Position numbers and translations under genes: made by a program. The notes under the pieces are model-generated. The model saw only the letters and a program-made list of their open reading frames with translations. It made no database searches and had not been told where the DNA came from. Positions 17,262 through 26,106 of a stretch of DNA of 64,000 bases are shown here, in pieces (position 1 is the first letter of the stretch; each line of letters starts with the position of its first letter). This DNA is from JANWWM01 sp046292465 (GTDB lineage: Bacteria; Bacteroidota; Chlorobiia; Chlorobiales; Thermochlorobacteraceae): assembly GCA_046292465.1 (NCBI GenBank), contig JBKBRB010000002.1, positions 186,001 through 250,000 of the forward strand, read 5' to 3'.

Positions 17262-17678
17262 TCAATCTTGGTGAATCATTTGAAATTCGGGAATTGGAAC
17301 TTCAAACGGCTCGCCGTGAATGAGATAGATATTGTTCTCATTGAAATAGCCTTCGGGCTCGGATTCGTAGGTGAATGTTCCGTAGTAAGAGCCATATGCA
17401 CTGCCGTAGCGCGAGAGCATGACCATGTAGCTGCGGTAAGTAAATTTTTCGCCGGGTTTGAGAATTGGAAACTCACCGACAACGCCTGCTCCCTCGACGA
17501 TTCGGTCTTTCATATCGCCGTCTTTAATCACCCACTTTCGTGAATGAATTTGAACCGTGTAGGGCGATGAATTATGAATTGAGATGGTATAAGCGTAGGC
17601 GTATTTGTAGGGTGGCTCAATATGCTCTGGCGCGATTTCAACCAGCCTATCGAGTATAACTTGGCAAATATCTGTCAT
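17262..17678 (-). CDS. apaG: ApaG family protein
   Basis: 138 residues from the ATG at 17678. It is a single fibronectin-type-III-like ApaG domain with the family pattern YAYAYTISIHNSSPYTVQIH, then SRKWVIKDGD, GAGVVGEFPILKPGEKFTYR and a final MVMLSRYGSAYGSYYGTF. ApaG is linked to cobalt/magnesium resistance and diadenosine tetraphosphate levels in enterobacteria, but its biochemical role is unsettled. The upstream extension to 17729 has no family similarity. It is divergent from the DegV gene, with 106 bp between the two starts. Confidence 0.9.
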   Translation of the reverse strand: MTDICQVILDRLVEIAPEHIEPPYKYAYAYTISIHNSSPYTVQIHSRKWVIKDGDMKDRIVEGAGVVGEFPILKPGEKFTYRSYMVMLSRYGSAYGSYYGTFTYESEPEGYFNENNIYLIHGEPFEVPIPEFQMIHQD

Positions 17679-17784
17679 TTGTAAATTTGAGATAGTTAAG
17701 TGAAAAGCTCGCTGATAAGTTTGCGGCACTGAATTATTTCAGCCCTTTCAGTAAATTTAAGCGCTAACAAAACACATCTCTTGA

Positions 17785-18726
17785 ATGAAAATTGCAATTG
17801 TTACCGATTCTTCTTGCGATTTACCCCAAGACATTCTCTATCAATACAACATCCGCGAAGTGCCGTTTAAGGTCATTGTTGATAACACGGTTCGCTACGA
17901 CAATCGTATCGACATTGACCGAGAGTCTTTTTACGACGAGATACTCAAAGGTCGGCACTCAATAAAAATCGAGGAGCCGAGCGTTGACGATTTCATTCAA
18001 GTCTACAAAAAACTCGCGCCGAACTACGATGGCGTGATTTCAATTCATCAATCGACGCAATTTAGCAACACAATTAAGAACGCACGTGCAGCAGCAATTC
18101 AAGGTGCAGACATCTACCACAAGCTCCGCTCCCAAAAAAACATCACGACACGATTTCAAATTCGCATTCTCAATTCAAAAAGCACTTCTATTGGCTTGGG
18201 ACTGCTCGTGCTTCGCGCCGCCGAACTACTTTACGACGAAATCAACTTTACGAAATTCACCAACGAATTGGAGTCGCTTGCCGACAAAACTTTTTTTTAC
18301 CTCGTTCCGTCCGATTTGTCTTATTTGCGCAATGCAAAAGAGATTACAAAAGTCTCAATGCTTGAAGCAAGTTTCGCGTCGGTATTAGACCAAAAAATGA
18401 TTCTCATCTTCAATAAGAACGACATCGCAAAGCAAAACAAGTTTAAAGGCTTCGATGCCGCCCTGAAAGAAATGCAAACCCTTGCGATGAATCGCTTGCA
18501 GGCAACACAATCTTTTGATAAAGTCGGAATTGTTTTTGCTGGAAACACACGCGATATGGAGCAACTTGCGCCGCTTACTTCGTTTCGTATGGAACTTGCT
18601 TCGAGCGGACTGGGGTCGGTGGTTTCAAGTTTATGCCCCGCAGTCGGTTTTTATGCAGGACCAAAAGCCGTTGGCGTTGCTATTCTTAACGGCGACTTAA
18701 ATGTGATGCAACTTATCGGACGATAG
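17785..18726 (+). CDS. DegV family fatty-acid-binding protein
   Basis: 313 residues starting MKIAIVTDSSCDLPQDI, the canonical DegV opening with its TDSS motif. It continues with REVPFKVIVDN, a KIEEPSVDDF segment where the family usually has TSQPS, and ISIHQSTQFSNTIKNA, which carries a conserved serine region. A C-terminal YAGPKAVGVAIL segment follows. DegV/FakB-type proteins bind a fatty acid and can present it to the kinase FakA. No fakA homologue is in this window. The replacement of TSQPS by EEPS is a small departure from the norm. Confidence 0.87.
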   Translation: MKIAIVTDSSCDLPQDILYQYNIREVPFKVIVDNTVRYDNRIDIDRESFYDEILKGRHSIKIEEPSVDDFIQVYKKLAPNYDGVISIHQSTQFSNTIKNARAAAIQGADIYHKLRSQKNITTRFQIRILNSKSTSIGLGLLVLRAAELLYDEINFTKFTNELESLADKTFFYLVPSDLSYLRNAKEITKVSMLEASFASVLDQKMILIFNKNDIAKQNKFKGFDAALKEMQTLAMNRLQATQSFDKVGIVFAGNTRDMEQLAPLTSFRMELASSGLGSVVSSLCPAVGFYAGPKAVGVAILNGDLNVMQLIGR

Positions 18727-18753
18727 CGTCGCTGTTTTTCTCCCATCTTGCTC

Positions 18754-19995
18754 TTAATCCAAATCGCTGGTCAGAATCATGCGCAAAATGCGCCCGTTGT
18801 TGGTGTCGGAAATGTAGAGATAAGGGCGTAAGAAGCAAACGCCTCGTGGGTTGCTTAGTTGGTCAGGATTTCTTTCGTCCACACCAAACTGGCTAAACGA
18901 GACGATGACATTGCGGCGGTCTTCAGCGTTTGGCGGCGGCGGCACACCTTCAACGCCTTGCGAAGTGAATTGATAAAATTTGTTTTGTTCGGAATCCACA
19001 ATGAAAATAAAATTTCCTGCAACGCTAATATCGGCAGGGCGCACGAAGCGGTCAGGCTCTCCAAGAAAGCGCGTGCCTAACGCAGGATTTTGATTCAGGA
19101 GCGATTCGTCAGGTGAGAACACATCGCCCGAGGAAGATTGCACGAAGCGTATTCGATGGACTTTGAACGGCTGGGTTGGCACAGTCGTCGTGAAAAGAAA
19201 ATCAAATGAACTATTCACATCGGGCGACTGCGGCGGCACGGCTAAGGTCGTAACGCTTGAAACTGAATCGGCAAATCCATATCCATTCCCATTCACACGA
19301 AGCGGCACATTGCCCGGCTCGCGCAGGGCAGGATTCGGACTATTGACATCAAATCCGCGCGGAAAGAGCAACATCGCATTGCTTGAAACAGCAGGATTGT
19401 CGGAGCGAATCGCGCCGGTTCGCGAGACGATGAAGGAATTATCAAAAAATGTCGCAATGCCTGTATAACGCACATTTGCATTGGCTTGCGCAATTGATGG
19501 CGTCGGATGGCGAAAGACAACTTCGGGCACTACATCGCTCAAATTTCTTCTTCGCGGAACGCCGCCGACGGTATCGACCAAATTAAGCCTCAAAATCACG
19601 GCTTGCTCGACGAGCGTGCCGCCCAAACGAATCGTATCGACCGCCGTTACCAACAGTTGCATGTTGCGCGTTTGTGCAATCGCCATGGGCTTACGAATTG
19701 GACGCGAAGTGCTAATCACTTCTCCCGACGCATCAAGATTGACAATTCGGCTTTCGCCTTCTTCGATGAAATAAAACGTGCCGTCGTAGCCTGCAATCAC
19801 ATCGGTTGGTCGGTTAAACGTGTTTCTTGCAGACGCCGCCCATGGCAGTGGAATGTAGCGCACTGGCACAGGGTCGTTGACGTTTGTTGCAGGAAATTGA
19901 CTGAAATCCAATTTCTCGCCGCAACTTGCCGAAAGCAAGGTCAGCACGGCGAGGCTGATGATGTTTCGTATCGTCTTTGTCATGAGTTTGAACAT
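18754..19995 (-). CDS. Exported beta-propeller (NHL-like) lipoprotein
   Basis: 413 residues. The N-terminus has a lipoprotein signal ending in LLSASCGE, so the mature protein would be lipidated on cysteine. The body shows repeated blade-like segments (PTDVIAGYDGTFYFIEEGES, RIVNLDASGEVI, PADISVAGNFIFIVDSEQNK, PRGVCFLRPYLYISDTNNGR), consistent with an NHL/six-bladed propeller on the cell surface or periplasmic face. No catalytic motif is visible. It is the last gene of a minus-strand cluster with a PorV-like protein, a TonB-dependent receptor and secreted proteins. A second ATG at 19983 would give a shorter, equally good signal peptide. Confidence 0.75.
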   Translation of the reverse strand: MFKLMTKTIRNIISLAVLTLLSASCGEKLDFSQFPATNVNDPVPVRYIPLPWAASARNTFNRPTDVIAGYDGTFYFIEEGESRIVNLDASGEVISTSRPIRKPMAIAQTRNMQLLVTAVDTIRLGGTLVEQAVILRLNLVDTVGGVPRRRNLSDVVPEVVFRHPTPSIAQANANVRYTGIATFFDNSFIVSRTGAIRSDNPAVSSNAMLLFPRGFDVNSPNPALREPGNVPLRVNGNGYGFADSVSSVTTLAVPPQSPDVNSSFDFLFTTTVPTQPFKVHRIRFVQSSSGDVFSPDESLLNQNPALGTRFLGEPDRFVRPADISVAGNFIFIVDSEQNKFYQFTSQGVEGVPPPPNAEDRRNVIVSFSQFGVDERNPDQLSNPRGVCFLRPYLYISDTNNGRILRMILTSDLD

Positions 19996-19999
19996 ATCC

Positions 20000-21010
20000 T
20001 TACAAGTTGAATCCGCCGAGCGAGAGCGTTAGTCGATGCGTTGCGCCCAGCGTTTTGAAATTCACAAATGCGTAATCGAAGCGGAGCAAGGCGAAACCGA
20101 TGTTGTATCGCAAGCCTGCACCTAAATCGGGAAAGGTTTGTTCTTCGCGTCCGGTGTTGTAGCCTGTGCGCAGAAACAGCAGTTGCCGCCATGCATATTC
20201 GAGCGCGATAGAAACCGTCTCGACATTGTCGTTGGGGTGATTGAGTTGCGCGAAGACGGTCAGTTTTTGTGTCGGCGCAGAAATCGGGTCTATTGAGACG
20301 GCTAATCGGAAAAAGGTTGGCGGGTCGATGTCGTCAAATGAATCGCGAATCTCTGTGCCGTTGAGCGACGGGCTAACGACTTCCGCTCTGCCCTTTGTGC
20401 TTGCACTTCCGCCGAAGTGTTGAAAGACGGCGGCAAGCCGCATGCCTGCAAATGGAATTTTGTAGCACACGCCTGCATCGATGAGATACGTTCTGAATTG
20501 AAGCGAGGCGATGGTTTGTTGAACGAAACTTGCTGTTACGCCAAAACTAAATTGTGTGGTCAAACGTCTTGCGAGCAAGAGCGAGGCGGAAATGTCGCCG
20601 TAAGCAAAGGTTTCGCCTGTGCCATCAGGATTGAGTTCCGTCGTTACGGGCATATTCGGCGTATTGAGCGCGATAAACCCCAAGCCGACCGCCCAATCGC
20701 TCGTTGGCTTATAGACCATGCTTGCCGACGAGTGCGCAAGTTCCGCAAACCAAGGCGAATATGAAAACGAAAGGCTATTGCGCTCGACTTCAACTGCGGC
20801 GGCCGGATTGATGAACATTGCCGACGCATCGGACGCGGTCGTTGTATTTGCGCCTGCAAGTGCCGCCTGTTCGGCACTGATGGGAATTTTGAGAAACTGC
20901 AATCCCGAAATGCCCGTGCGCTGTCCGCCCAAATTCGGAAACAGTGATTGTGCCCTCGCATTAAGCGAAATAACCATCAGCAAAAGAAAAAGTAGAACTC
21001 GCGTCATCAT
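20000..21010 (-). CDS. PorV/PorQ-family outer-membrane protein
   Basis: 336 residues from the ATG at 21010 (signal peptide MMTRVLLFLLLMVISLNARA). The diagnostic start of the mature protein is GLQFLKIPISAEQAALAGAN, followed by DASAMFINPAAAVEVERNSL, the standard PorV/PorQ opening. A long series of barrel strands follows and ends in THRLTLSLGGFNL. PorV is the outer-membrane shuttle that carries sorting-domain proteins from the type IX translocon to the attachment complex. Paralogues have other, undefined roles. Its place among type IX cargo genes supports a shuttle or assembly role. An earlier ATG at 21058 preceded by an A-rich stretch is a possible alternative start. Confidence 0.85.
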   Translation of the reverse strand: MMTRVLLFLLLMVISLNARAQSLFPNLGGQRTGISGLQFLKIPISAEQAALAGANTTTASDASAMFINPAAAVEVERNSLSFSYSPWFAELAHSSASMVYKPTSDWAVGLGFIALNTPNMPVTTELNPDGTGETFAYGDISASLLLARRLTTQFSFGVTASFVQQTIASLQFRTYLIDAGVCYKIPFAGMRLAAVFQHFGGSASTKGRAEVVSPSLNGTEIRDSFDDIDPPTFFRLAVSIDPISAPTQKLTVFAQLNHPNDNVETVSIALEYAWRQLLFLRTGYNTGREEQTFPDLGAGLRYNIGFALLRFDYAFVNFKTLGATHRLTLSLGGFNL

Positions 21011-21090
21011 CAAGTTTTGTAAAGTTTCTTGTTGGACTTTGCACGCACCGTGTTTCATTTTATTTCCTTTCGCGCCCTCTGAATCACGCC

Positions 21091-23961
21091 TTAAAAATCA
21101 ATGGCTAATCCGAACAGCACTTGCGTGGGTGGCAAGTAGCGCGCGGGGTCAAACGGCGGCGGCGATACGCCTCCCAGCCCCAACGCATTTGGGAACAGCG
21201 GGTCTTGCTGATTCGCGGGCAACGGGTCGCCAAATTCGTAAGCGCGTCCTGTTACAGGGTTGATAATTGTGGCGTTCTTGTTGTTGAGCAGGTTTCGCAC
21301 TTGCAGTGTGAGTTTTCCGTTCGTCAGCCCAAGCGAGACGCTTTTTTCTACGCTCAAATCAATCCAAAACCATGGCGTTCCGAGTGCGCTAAATCGCTGT
21401 TCTAAATCGGCGGTGTATCGCAGTCGACCGTTCGGAAAGAAAATCGGCTCGCCGCGCGAATCGCGCTCAACCACGGCAGGCGTGTAGCGCAATCCCGACG
21501 AATACTGCGCTTGAACCAAAATCTTGAAGTCGTTGAGCCACGACAATCCGAACAGCCCAACCGGCTCTTTGTATTGGTAAAGAATTGAGCCTTTGACATC
21601 AATCGGTCTATCCCAAGCAAGGAAAAATTCTTCGTCGTTGCGGTCGTTGCCTTGAATAATTTGTGCGCGTGTTTCTTCGGCGGAGTTGCTTTTGCCTGTG
21701 GCGATTTGATAAGCAAACGAGGTGCGCGCCTCAATCTGCTTGCCAATGCGCTTGATGTAGGAAATTTCAAGTCCGCGCGTGCGTGCGTAATCTTGATTGA
21801 AAAAGGTCGAGCGTGGCGATGTGCTTCCCGTTCTTGGGTCGGTGTAGCGAATGGTGCGGCTGACGATGAAGTCAAATCGGTCGTTGTAAAACGCTGTCAA
21901 TACGAGCACATCGTTTGAGGTGATTTGATTGCGTAATCCAATTTCGTAAGAGACCGTCGTTTCAGGAAGCAAGGCGGGATTGCCCAAAACAGAGTTCGCG
22001 GAGTTATCCAAAAAGCGTGTATCCAATCCGCTATAAACCCAACGCGGGTGTGGCAGTCGGGACGAATGCACATAGTTCAGATAAAGCATTTGATTGTCCG
22101 ACACCGGGAAGGAAATGTTGACTTTCGGAAGCAATCGCAGTTGATAACGCCGACCAAAGAAACTACCTGTCTGGTTGGAATAGGCTTCGCGAAAGGCGTC
22201 AATGACGGGGGCTTCGGGATTATTGACGGCGTCGTCAGCAAATTTGCCCGGAAACCAATACTGCAAGCGTAAGCCGAGCGTTACAATTAAACCTTTGTAT
22301 CGAATTTTATCGCTCACAAAAAACGCCCCTTGCGCAGGATTAACTTGCCAAATATCAAACGCGCTTCCCAATCGGCGCGACGGCTCGCCGGGCAAGACGG
22401 GCGCGCCAACCCATGGGCGCAGAATATCAATCCATTGATACTCGGAAAATTTCGTCTCCAAGCCGAAGAGAAAGTTGTGAACTTCGTCGTCGGTTTTGTA
22501 GTCGACTTGTAAGTTGAGCGTGTAGTCTTCAACATAGTGGTCGTGCCAAAGCGGCGCAATGCCAGTGTTGATGAAACCGTCAGGTGCGATGGAATACAAA
22601 ACGGAATCAGGCTGACTCAGCGGCGGAAGAAGCAAGTATTCAGGATTGCGAATAATGCTTCGCGGGTCTAAATCTTCTTCAATAAAATCCGGTCGCCACG
22701 CTCGTCCATTGGCGTCAGCGCGAAGATTGACAAACAGCCGATTGAGTTGCAAACGCACAGACGCATTTTTGGAAAAGAGGTGCGACCATTGAATCGATGT
22801 CAAGTGCGTTAGATGTGAATAGGTATTAGCGTTGTCGGGATTAAGCAGGAACGCATATTGATAGCCGGGCGCAAGTTGGATATTGTTGCCCGTGATTTGA
22901 AGCATCTGCGTGTTTTGATTGATATTCAGCGAGCCTGTGTAAAGGAAGGTGAGTTTATCGGTGTTCGTCGCCTTCCAAGTGAGTTTGAACATGCCCGACC
23001 AGCGGTTGTCGTTGAACGGCGTAAAGAAGTCGCTTGCGATACTTGAACGCAATTTTTTGGCAGGGTTTTGCATGAACTCGTCAGAAAATTGCGTGTTGAG
23101 CGAGGTAAAGAAGAAGAGCTTATCGCGAATTATCGGACCGGAAAACGCGACGTCGTAAAATGTGGTGTTCCAACCAAGACCGGGCAAGTCGAGGTTGTTT
23201 GGGCGAACTGGGGTTTTATAGTTGCTGAATCCGAAGTTATCGCGTCGGTGCGAAAACGAACCGTGCCAATCGTTTGTGCCTTCTTTGGTTTTAAGCGCGA
23301 TAACGCCTGCGGGCGATTCGCCATATTCTGCGCCTGCGCCGCCGGTTGTGATTTCAACTTCTTCCAATGCTTTCGCGCTCAAATCAACGCCGAAGCCTGT
23401 GCCTGCCAACGGGTCTGTTGCGGAAACGCCGTCGATGTAAGTGCCTGTCTCGTAACTTCTGCCGCCACGAATAAAGACGCCGAAGGGCGTTTGCGTTACG
23501 CCGACTTGCGACGCCACAACTTCCTTAATGTCTCGCGCCGCCGATGTTTCCAGCAAGTCTCTTGAAATCACGCTCGAAGTGCTGGCTTGTTCAATGTCAA
23601 TCAGCGGTCGGTCACCAATCACAACCACTTCTTCCGAGCGAACAGTCGCTTCTTTCATCTTGAAATTATGCACTGACGTCTCGCCCGCTTTGACTTTCAC
23701 GCCTGTTTTCTGAATTGGCGTGTAGCCGACGAGCGAAATTTCAATCGTGTATTCGCCCGGATTGACATTTGCAATTTTGTAAGTCCCGTCAACCTTTACC
23801 GTTGTGCCATAGTAAGTGCCTTTCAAACGAACCGTTGCGCCAACCAACTCTTCGCCTGATTTTTCATCGACGACCGTTCCTGTAATCGTGGCTTTCTCTT
23901 GCGCGTATGCCATGATGATACTACAAAACAGGGCGACGAATAGGGCGTATATCTGCTTCAT
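21091..23961 (-). CDS. TonB-dependent receptor with N-terminal carboxypeptidase-regulatory-like domain
   Basis: 956 residues. Signal peptide (MKQIYALFVALFCSIIMAYA), then a CarboxypepD-regulatory-like domain at 22-110 (ATITGTVVDEKSGEELVGAT). Next is a plug domain at 112-230 with the family's FIRGGRSYETGTYIDG, GAGAEYGESPAG and VIALKTKEG motifs, then a large barrel with many alternating aromatic strands that ends in QVLFGLAIDF. It is an energy-coupled outer-membrane transporter. The substrate cannot be told from sequence. It sits between the PorV-like gene and a lipoprotein gene in a same-strand cluster. The organisation resembles nutrient-uptake or surface-assembly loci, but no SusD homologue is present. 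Confidence 0.9.
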   Translation of the reverse strand: MKQIYALFVALFCSIIMAYAQEKATITGTVVDEKSGEELVGATVRLKGTYYGTTVKVDGTYKIANVNPGEYTIEISLVGYTPIQKTGVKVKAGETSVHNFKMKEATVRSEEVVVIGDRPLIDIEQASTSSVISRDLLETSAARDIKEVVASQVGVTQTPFGVFIRGGRSYETGTYIDGVSATDPLAGTGFGVDLSAKALEEVEITTGGAGAEYGESPAGVIALKTKEGTNDWHGSFSHRRDNFGFSNYKTPVRPNNLDLPGLGWNTTFYDVAFSGPIIRDKLFFFTSLNTQFSDEFMQNPAKKLRSSIASDFFTPFNDNRWSGMFKLTWKATNTDKLTFLYTGSLNINQNTQMLQITGNNIQLAPGYQYAFLLNPDNANTYSHLTHLTSIQWSHLFSKNASVRLQLNRLFVNLRADANGRAWRPDFIEEDLDPRSIIRNPEYLLLPPLSQPDSVLYSIAPDGFINTGIAPLWHDHYVEDYTLNLQVDYKTDDEVHNFLFGLETKFSEYQWIDILRPWVGAPVLPGEPSRRLGSAFDIWQVNPAQGAFFVSDKIRYKGLIVTLGLRLQYWFPGKFADDAVNNPEAPVIDAFREAYSNQTGSFFGRRYQLRLLPKVNISFPVSDNQMLYLNYVHSSRLPHPRWVYSGLDTRFLDNSANSVLGNPALLPETTVSYEIGLRNQITSNDVLVLTAFYNDRFDFIVSRTIRYTDPRTGSTSPRSTFFNQDYARTRGLEISYIKRIGKQIEARTSFAYQIATGKSNSAEETRAQIIQGNDRNDEEFFLAWDRPIDVKGSILYQYKEPVGLFGLSWLNDFKILVQAQYSSGLRYTPAVVERDSRGEPIFFPNGRLRYTADLEQRFSALGTPWFWIDLSVEKSVSLGLTNGKLTLQVRNLLNNKNATIINPVTGRAYEFGDPLPANQQDPLFPNALGLGGVSPPPFDPARYLPPTQVLFGLAIDF

Positions 23962-24019
23962 TTTCTAATGCGTCTCTAATCGTTTAGTTCTCTTGTTGGA
24001 GTTTTATCTCGTTCAAATT

Positions 24020-25810
24020 TTACTGTCCAAATTCTTTTTCAAACACGGCATCGTAAAAGCGTCGGAGTGCCGTTGTGTCGGTAACTGTTGGTGCGTCGGC
24101 GCGCACAATTACGCGATACATCGGAATGGAGCAAAAGACAATTTTTCCCCGCGCTTGTCCTGCCTGCCGATAGGTGCGGCGCGAAACCACAAAGCGCGAC
24201 GCCGTATCAAGTTGATTCTGCACAATCATCGGAAACGAAAGCGGAAGGCTGTAAAGCGGCACAATGTCGTCAGGATTCTCTACGCTGAACTGCAAGGTAT
24301 GCGCGCTGGTCGTGTAAGTGCCTGCGCGGAAATTGCCGTTGTAGGAAAGGCTTGGGAAGGTCGTATCGGCGACATCGCGCACGAGCGTTGCAAACTGCGG
24401 ATTCGGCGTTTGAAATTGTGCTTGTGGCACAACCCTCGCTGAACTTGCGGGCGAAAACGAAAGCGAAAGCGCGTCTCTATCGCTTGAAGTGCCAATGGTC
24501 ATCAGCACATCAACGCCGCTGCTGAGCACATCGGGCAATGCTAATTGCGCCGTCAGAAAAGACGGATTGTTGTCGGTATACCAAAACACTACATCGTAAA
24601 GCAACAAGAGTTTTTTGAGCACGTCGGGCGAACTGTTTTGAATCGCCTGCCTGCGCAATCGCTCTAAGGTTGCTGAGCCTAACGGGTTCGGCGAAATGAT
24701 AGGGACTTTGAGCGTAATGACTTCATAGCGCGTGGGATTCACATAGCGTCCGCCACGAATTTGATTGAACACTTCGGGCAGAACTCTTTCGGCGGGAAGC
24801 GGCGTACCTGCGGACGTGATAGCATCAAACGGGTCTCTATCGGCGGGTGCGAAATCGTCAATCATCACAAGCGGCGAACTTGAAAGCACTTTTGGCACCC
24901 AAACTGAATCCGCTCTTGGAATCCGAATGACTGGGCTGGTTGCACCGGGCGCATCGACGGCGCGCGCATAAAGCACATTCGGCGCGTTCATTCGGTAATC
25001 AGGAAGGCGCGTTGGGAGCGGCGTATTGCTCGAGCCAACATACACTTTGGCTTCGGTTACGCCTGCACTTTTTGGCGTCGCGCTTTCCAAAATCACGGTT
25101 AAATCTTGTGAGAAAATTGGAATCTCAATCGTCTTATTTGTGGGAAAAGTAGAATCGTTGAGGCACAGTTGAACGCCACGAAGCGTGTTCAGTCCATCTC
25201 TATCGCTGGCTCTGAACTCAAATTGCGTTACGGGAAGCGAAGTATCGGGAACAAGCGTCAAAAATCGTTGAACTAATTCAGGCGGAGAATTGCGCACGGG
25301 AAAGGTAACGCGCGCAGGCGTTTCATCAATACTGCCAATATCGATAAACGGCTCGCCTTCGTCATAGCGTCCGTTCCGATTCGCATCGGTGAAGGGCTCT
25401 CTGCCGAAATTGATATTGCCGCGAATGAGCGCAGTGTCGTAGCGACCATTTCCGTTGTCCAAACGCACGGCGGCAACAAAGAGCGTGAACGTCGTGTCTA
25501 AGGAGAAGAAGGTTAAGCGAAATGTGCTGTCTTGGCGCGTCGTGAAGGCTGAAGAAGTATCTGTTCCCCAACGCGTTGAGTCAAAGGTGAGCATAAATCC
25601 GCCGACAAATCCGTCAGCCACTGCTCCCGACCAGTTCAGCGTTACGGTGCCTTGCAAATTCACAAAAATGCGTTCGGTTACGACGCTTGTTTCAGGATTC
25701 GAGAACGTGTTTGGCTTGTTAATCGGATTTTCTTCGCACGCCGAAAGCGCAATCATCAAAAGAATCAACAGTCCTACGATGCGATTTTGGCGATAGGTGT
25801 TCAGGCACAT
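24020..25810 (-). CDS. Large surface lipoprotein, function unknown
   Basis: 596 residues. A lipoprotein signal sequence ends in LLMIALSACEE. The body is beta-rich and Ser/Thr/Pro-rich with repeated phrases such as LTFDSTRWGT and LTFFSLDTTFTLFVAAVRL, suggesting fibronectin-like strands. It contains a calcium-loop-like segment DANRNGRYDEGEPF near residue 140 and a shorter RLDNGNGRYDTAL just before it. I do not recognise a named family. It is 58 bp upstream of the TonB-dependent receptor gene and on the same strand, so the pair may act together as a receptor and its accessory lipoprotein (inference). Confidence 0.7.
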   Translation of the reverse strand: MCLNTYRQNRIVGLLILLMIALSACEENPINKPNTFSNPETSVVTERIFVNLQGTVTLNWSGAVADGFVGGFMLTFDSTRWGTDTSSAFTTRQDSTFRLTFFSLDTTFTLFVAAVRLDNGNGRYDTALIRGNINFGREPFTDANRNGRYDEGEPFIDIGSIDETPARVTFPVRNSPPELVQRFLTLVPDTSLPVTQFEFRASDRDGLNTLRGVQLCLNDSTFPTNKTIEIPIFSQDLTVILESATPKSAGVTEAKVYVGSSNTPLPTRLPDYRMNAPNVLYARAVDAPGATSPVIRIPRADSVWVPKVLSSSPLVMIDDFAPADRDPFDAITSAGTPLPAERVLPEVFNQIRGGRYVNPTRYEVITLKVPIISPNPLGSATLERLRRQAIQNSSPDVLKKLLLLYDVVFWYTDNNPSFLTAQLALPDVLSSGVDVLMTIGTSSDRDALSLSFSPASSARVVPQAQFQTPNPQFATLVRDVADTTFPSLSYNGNFRAGTYTTSAHTLQFSVENPDDIVPLYSLPLSFPMIVQNQLDTASRFVVSRRTYRQAGQARGKIVFCSIPMYRVIVRADAPTVTDTTALRRFYDAVFEKEFGQ

Positions 25811-26106
25811 TCTTGTTCAAATTGAATTTTGATACCTTTGATTTGCACATCGGCTTGGTTCAATAGGAGCCGCCCCCTCCTTTGAGCGACTCCCACGAAC
25901 ACATTTCCTTTTCGCTACTCTGAAGCGAAGCATTAAGGAGTTAAGAGTTGATAGTGAAAAGTTAAAAGCGCGTTCAGCTCTTAATTCTTCACTCTTAACT
26001 TTGAACTCACTTGGATTCCTCACTCCGTTCGGAATGGCAACTCGCCGCACCGCGTCATTCTGAGCGAAGCGAAGAATCCAATCTGGTTTTACTTCATTAA
26101 AAGACT
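25811..26106. repeat. Repeat-rich gap with inverted second copy of hairpin element
   Basis: This gap of nearly 300 bp has no gene. Bases 26004-26025 are a perfect inverted 22-nt match to 17071-17092. The neighbouring arms 25938-25968 and 25981-26008 form an imperfect hairpin of the same type as in the first copy. A further segment at 26056-26072 (GTCATTCTGAGCGAAGC) resembles the inverted sequence near 17175-17193. Read along the minus strand, the element lies just downstream of the stop of the secreted-protein gene, the same relation as in the first copy. Confidence 0.75.
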
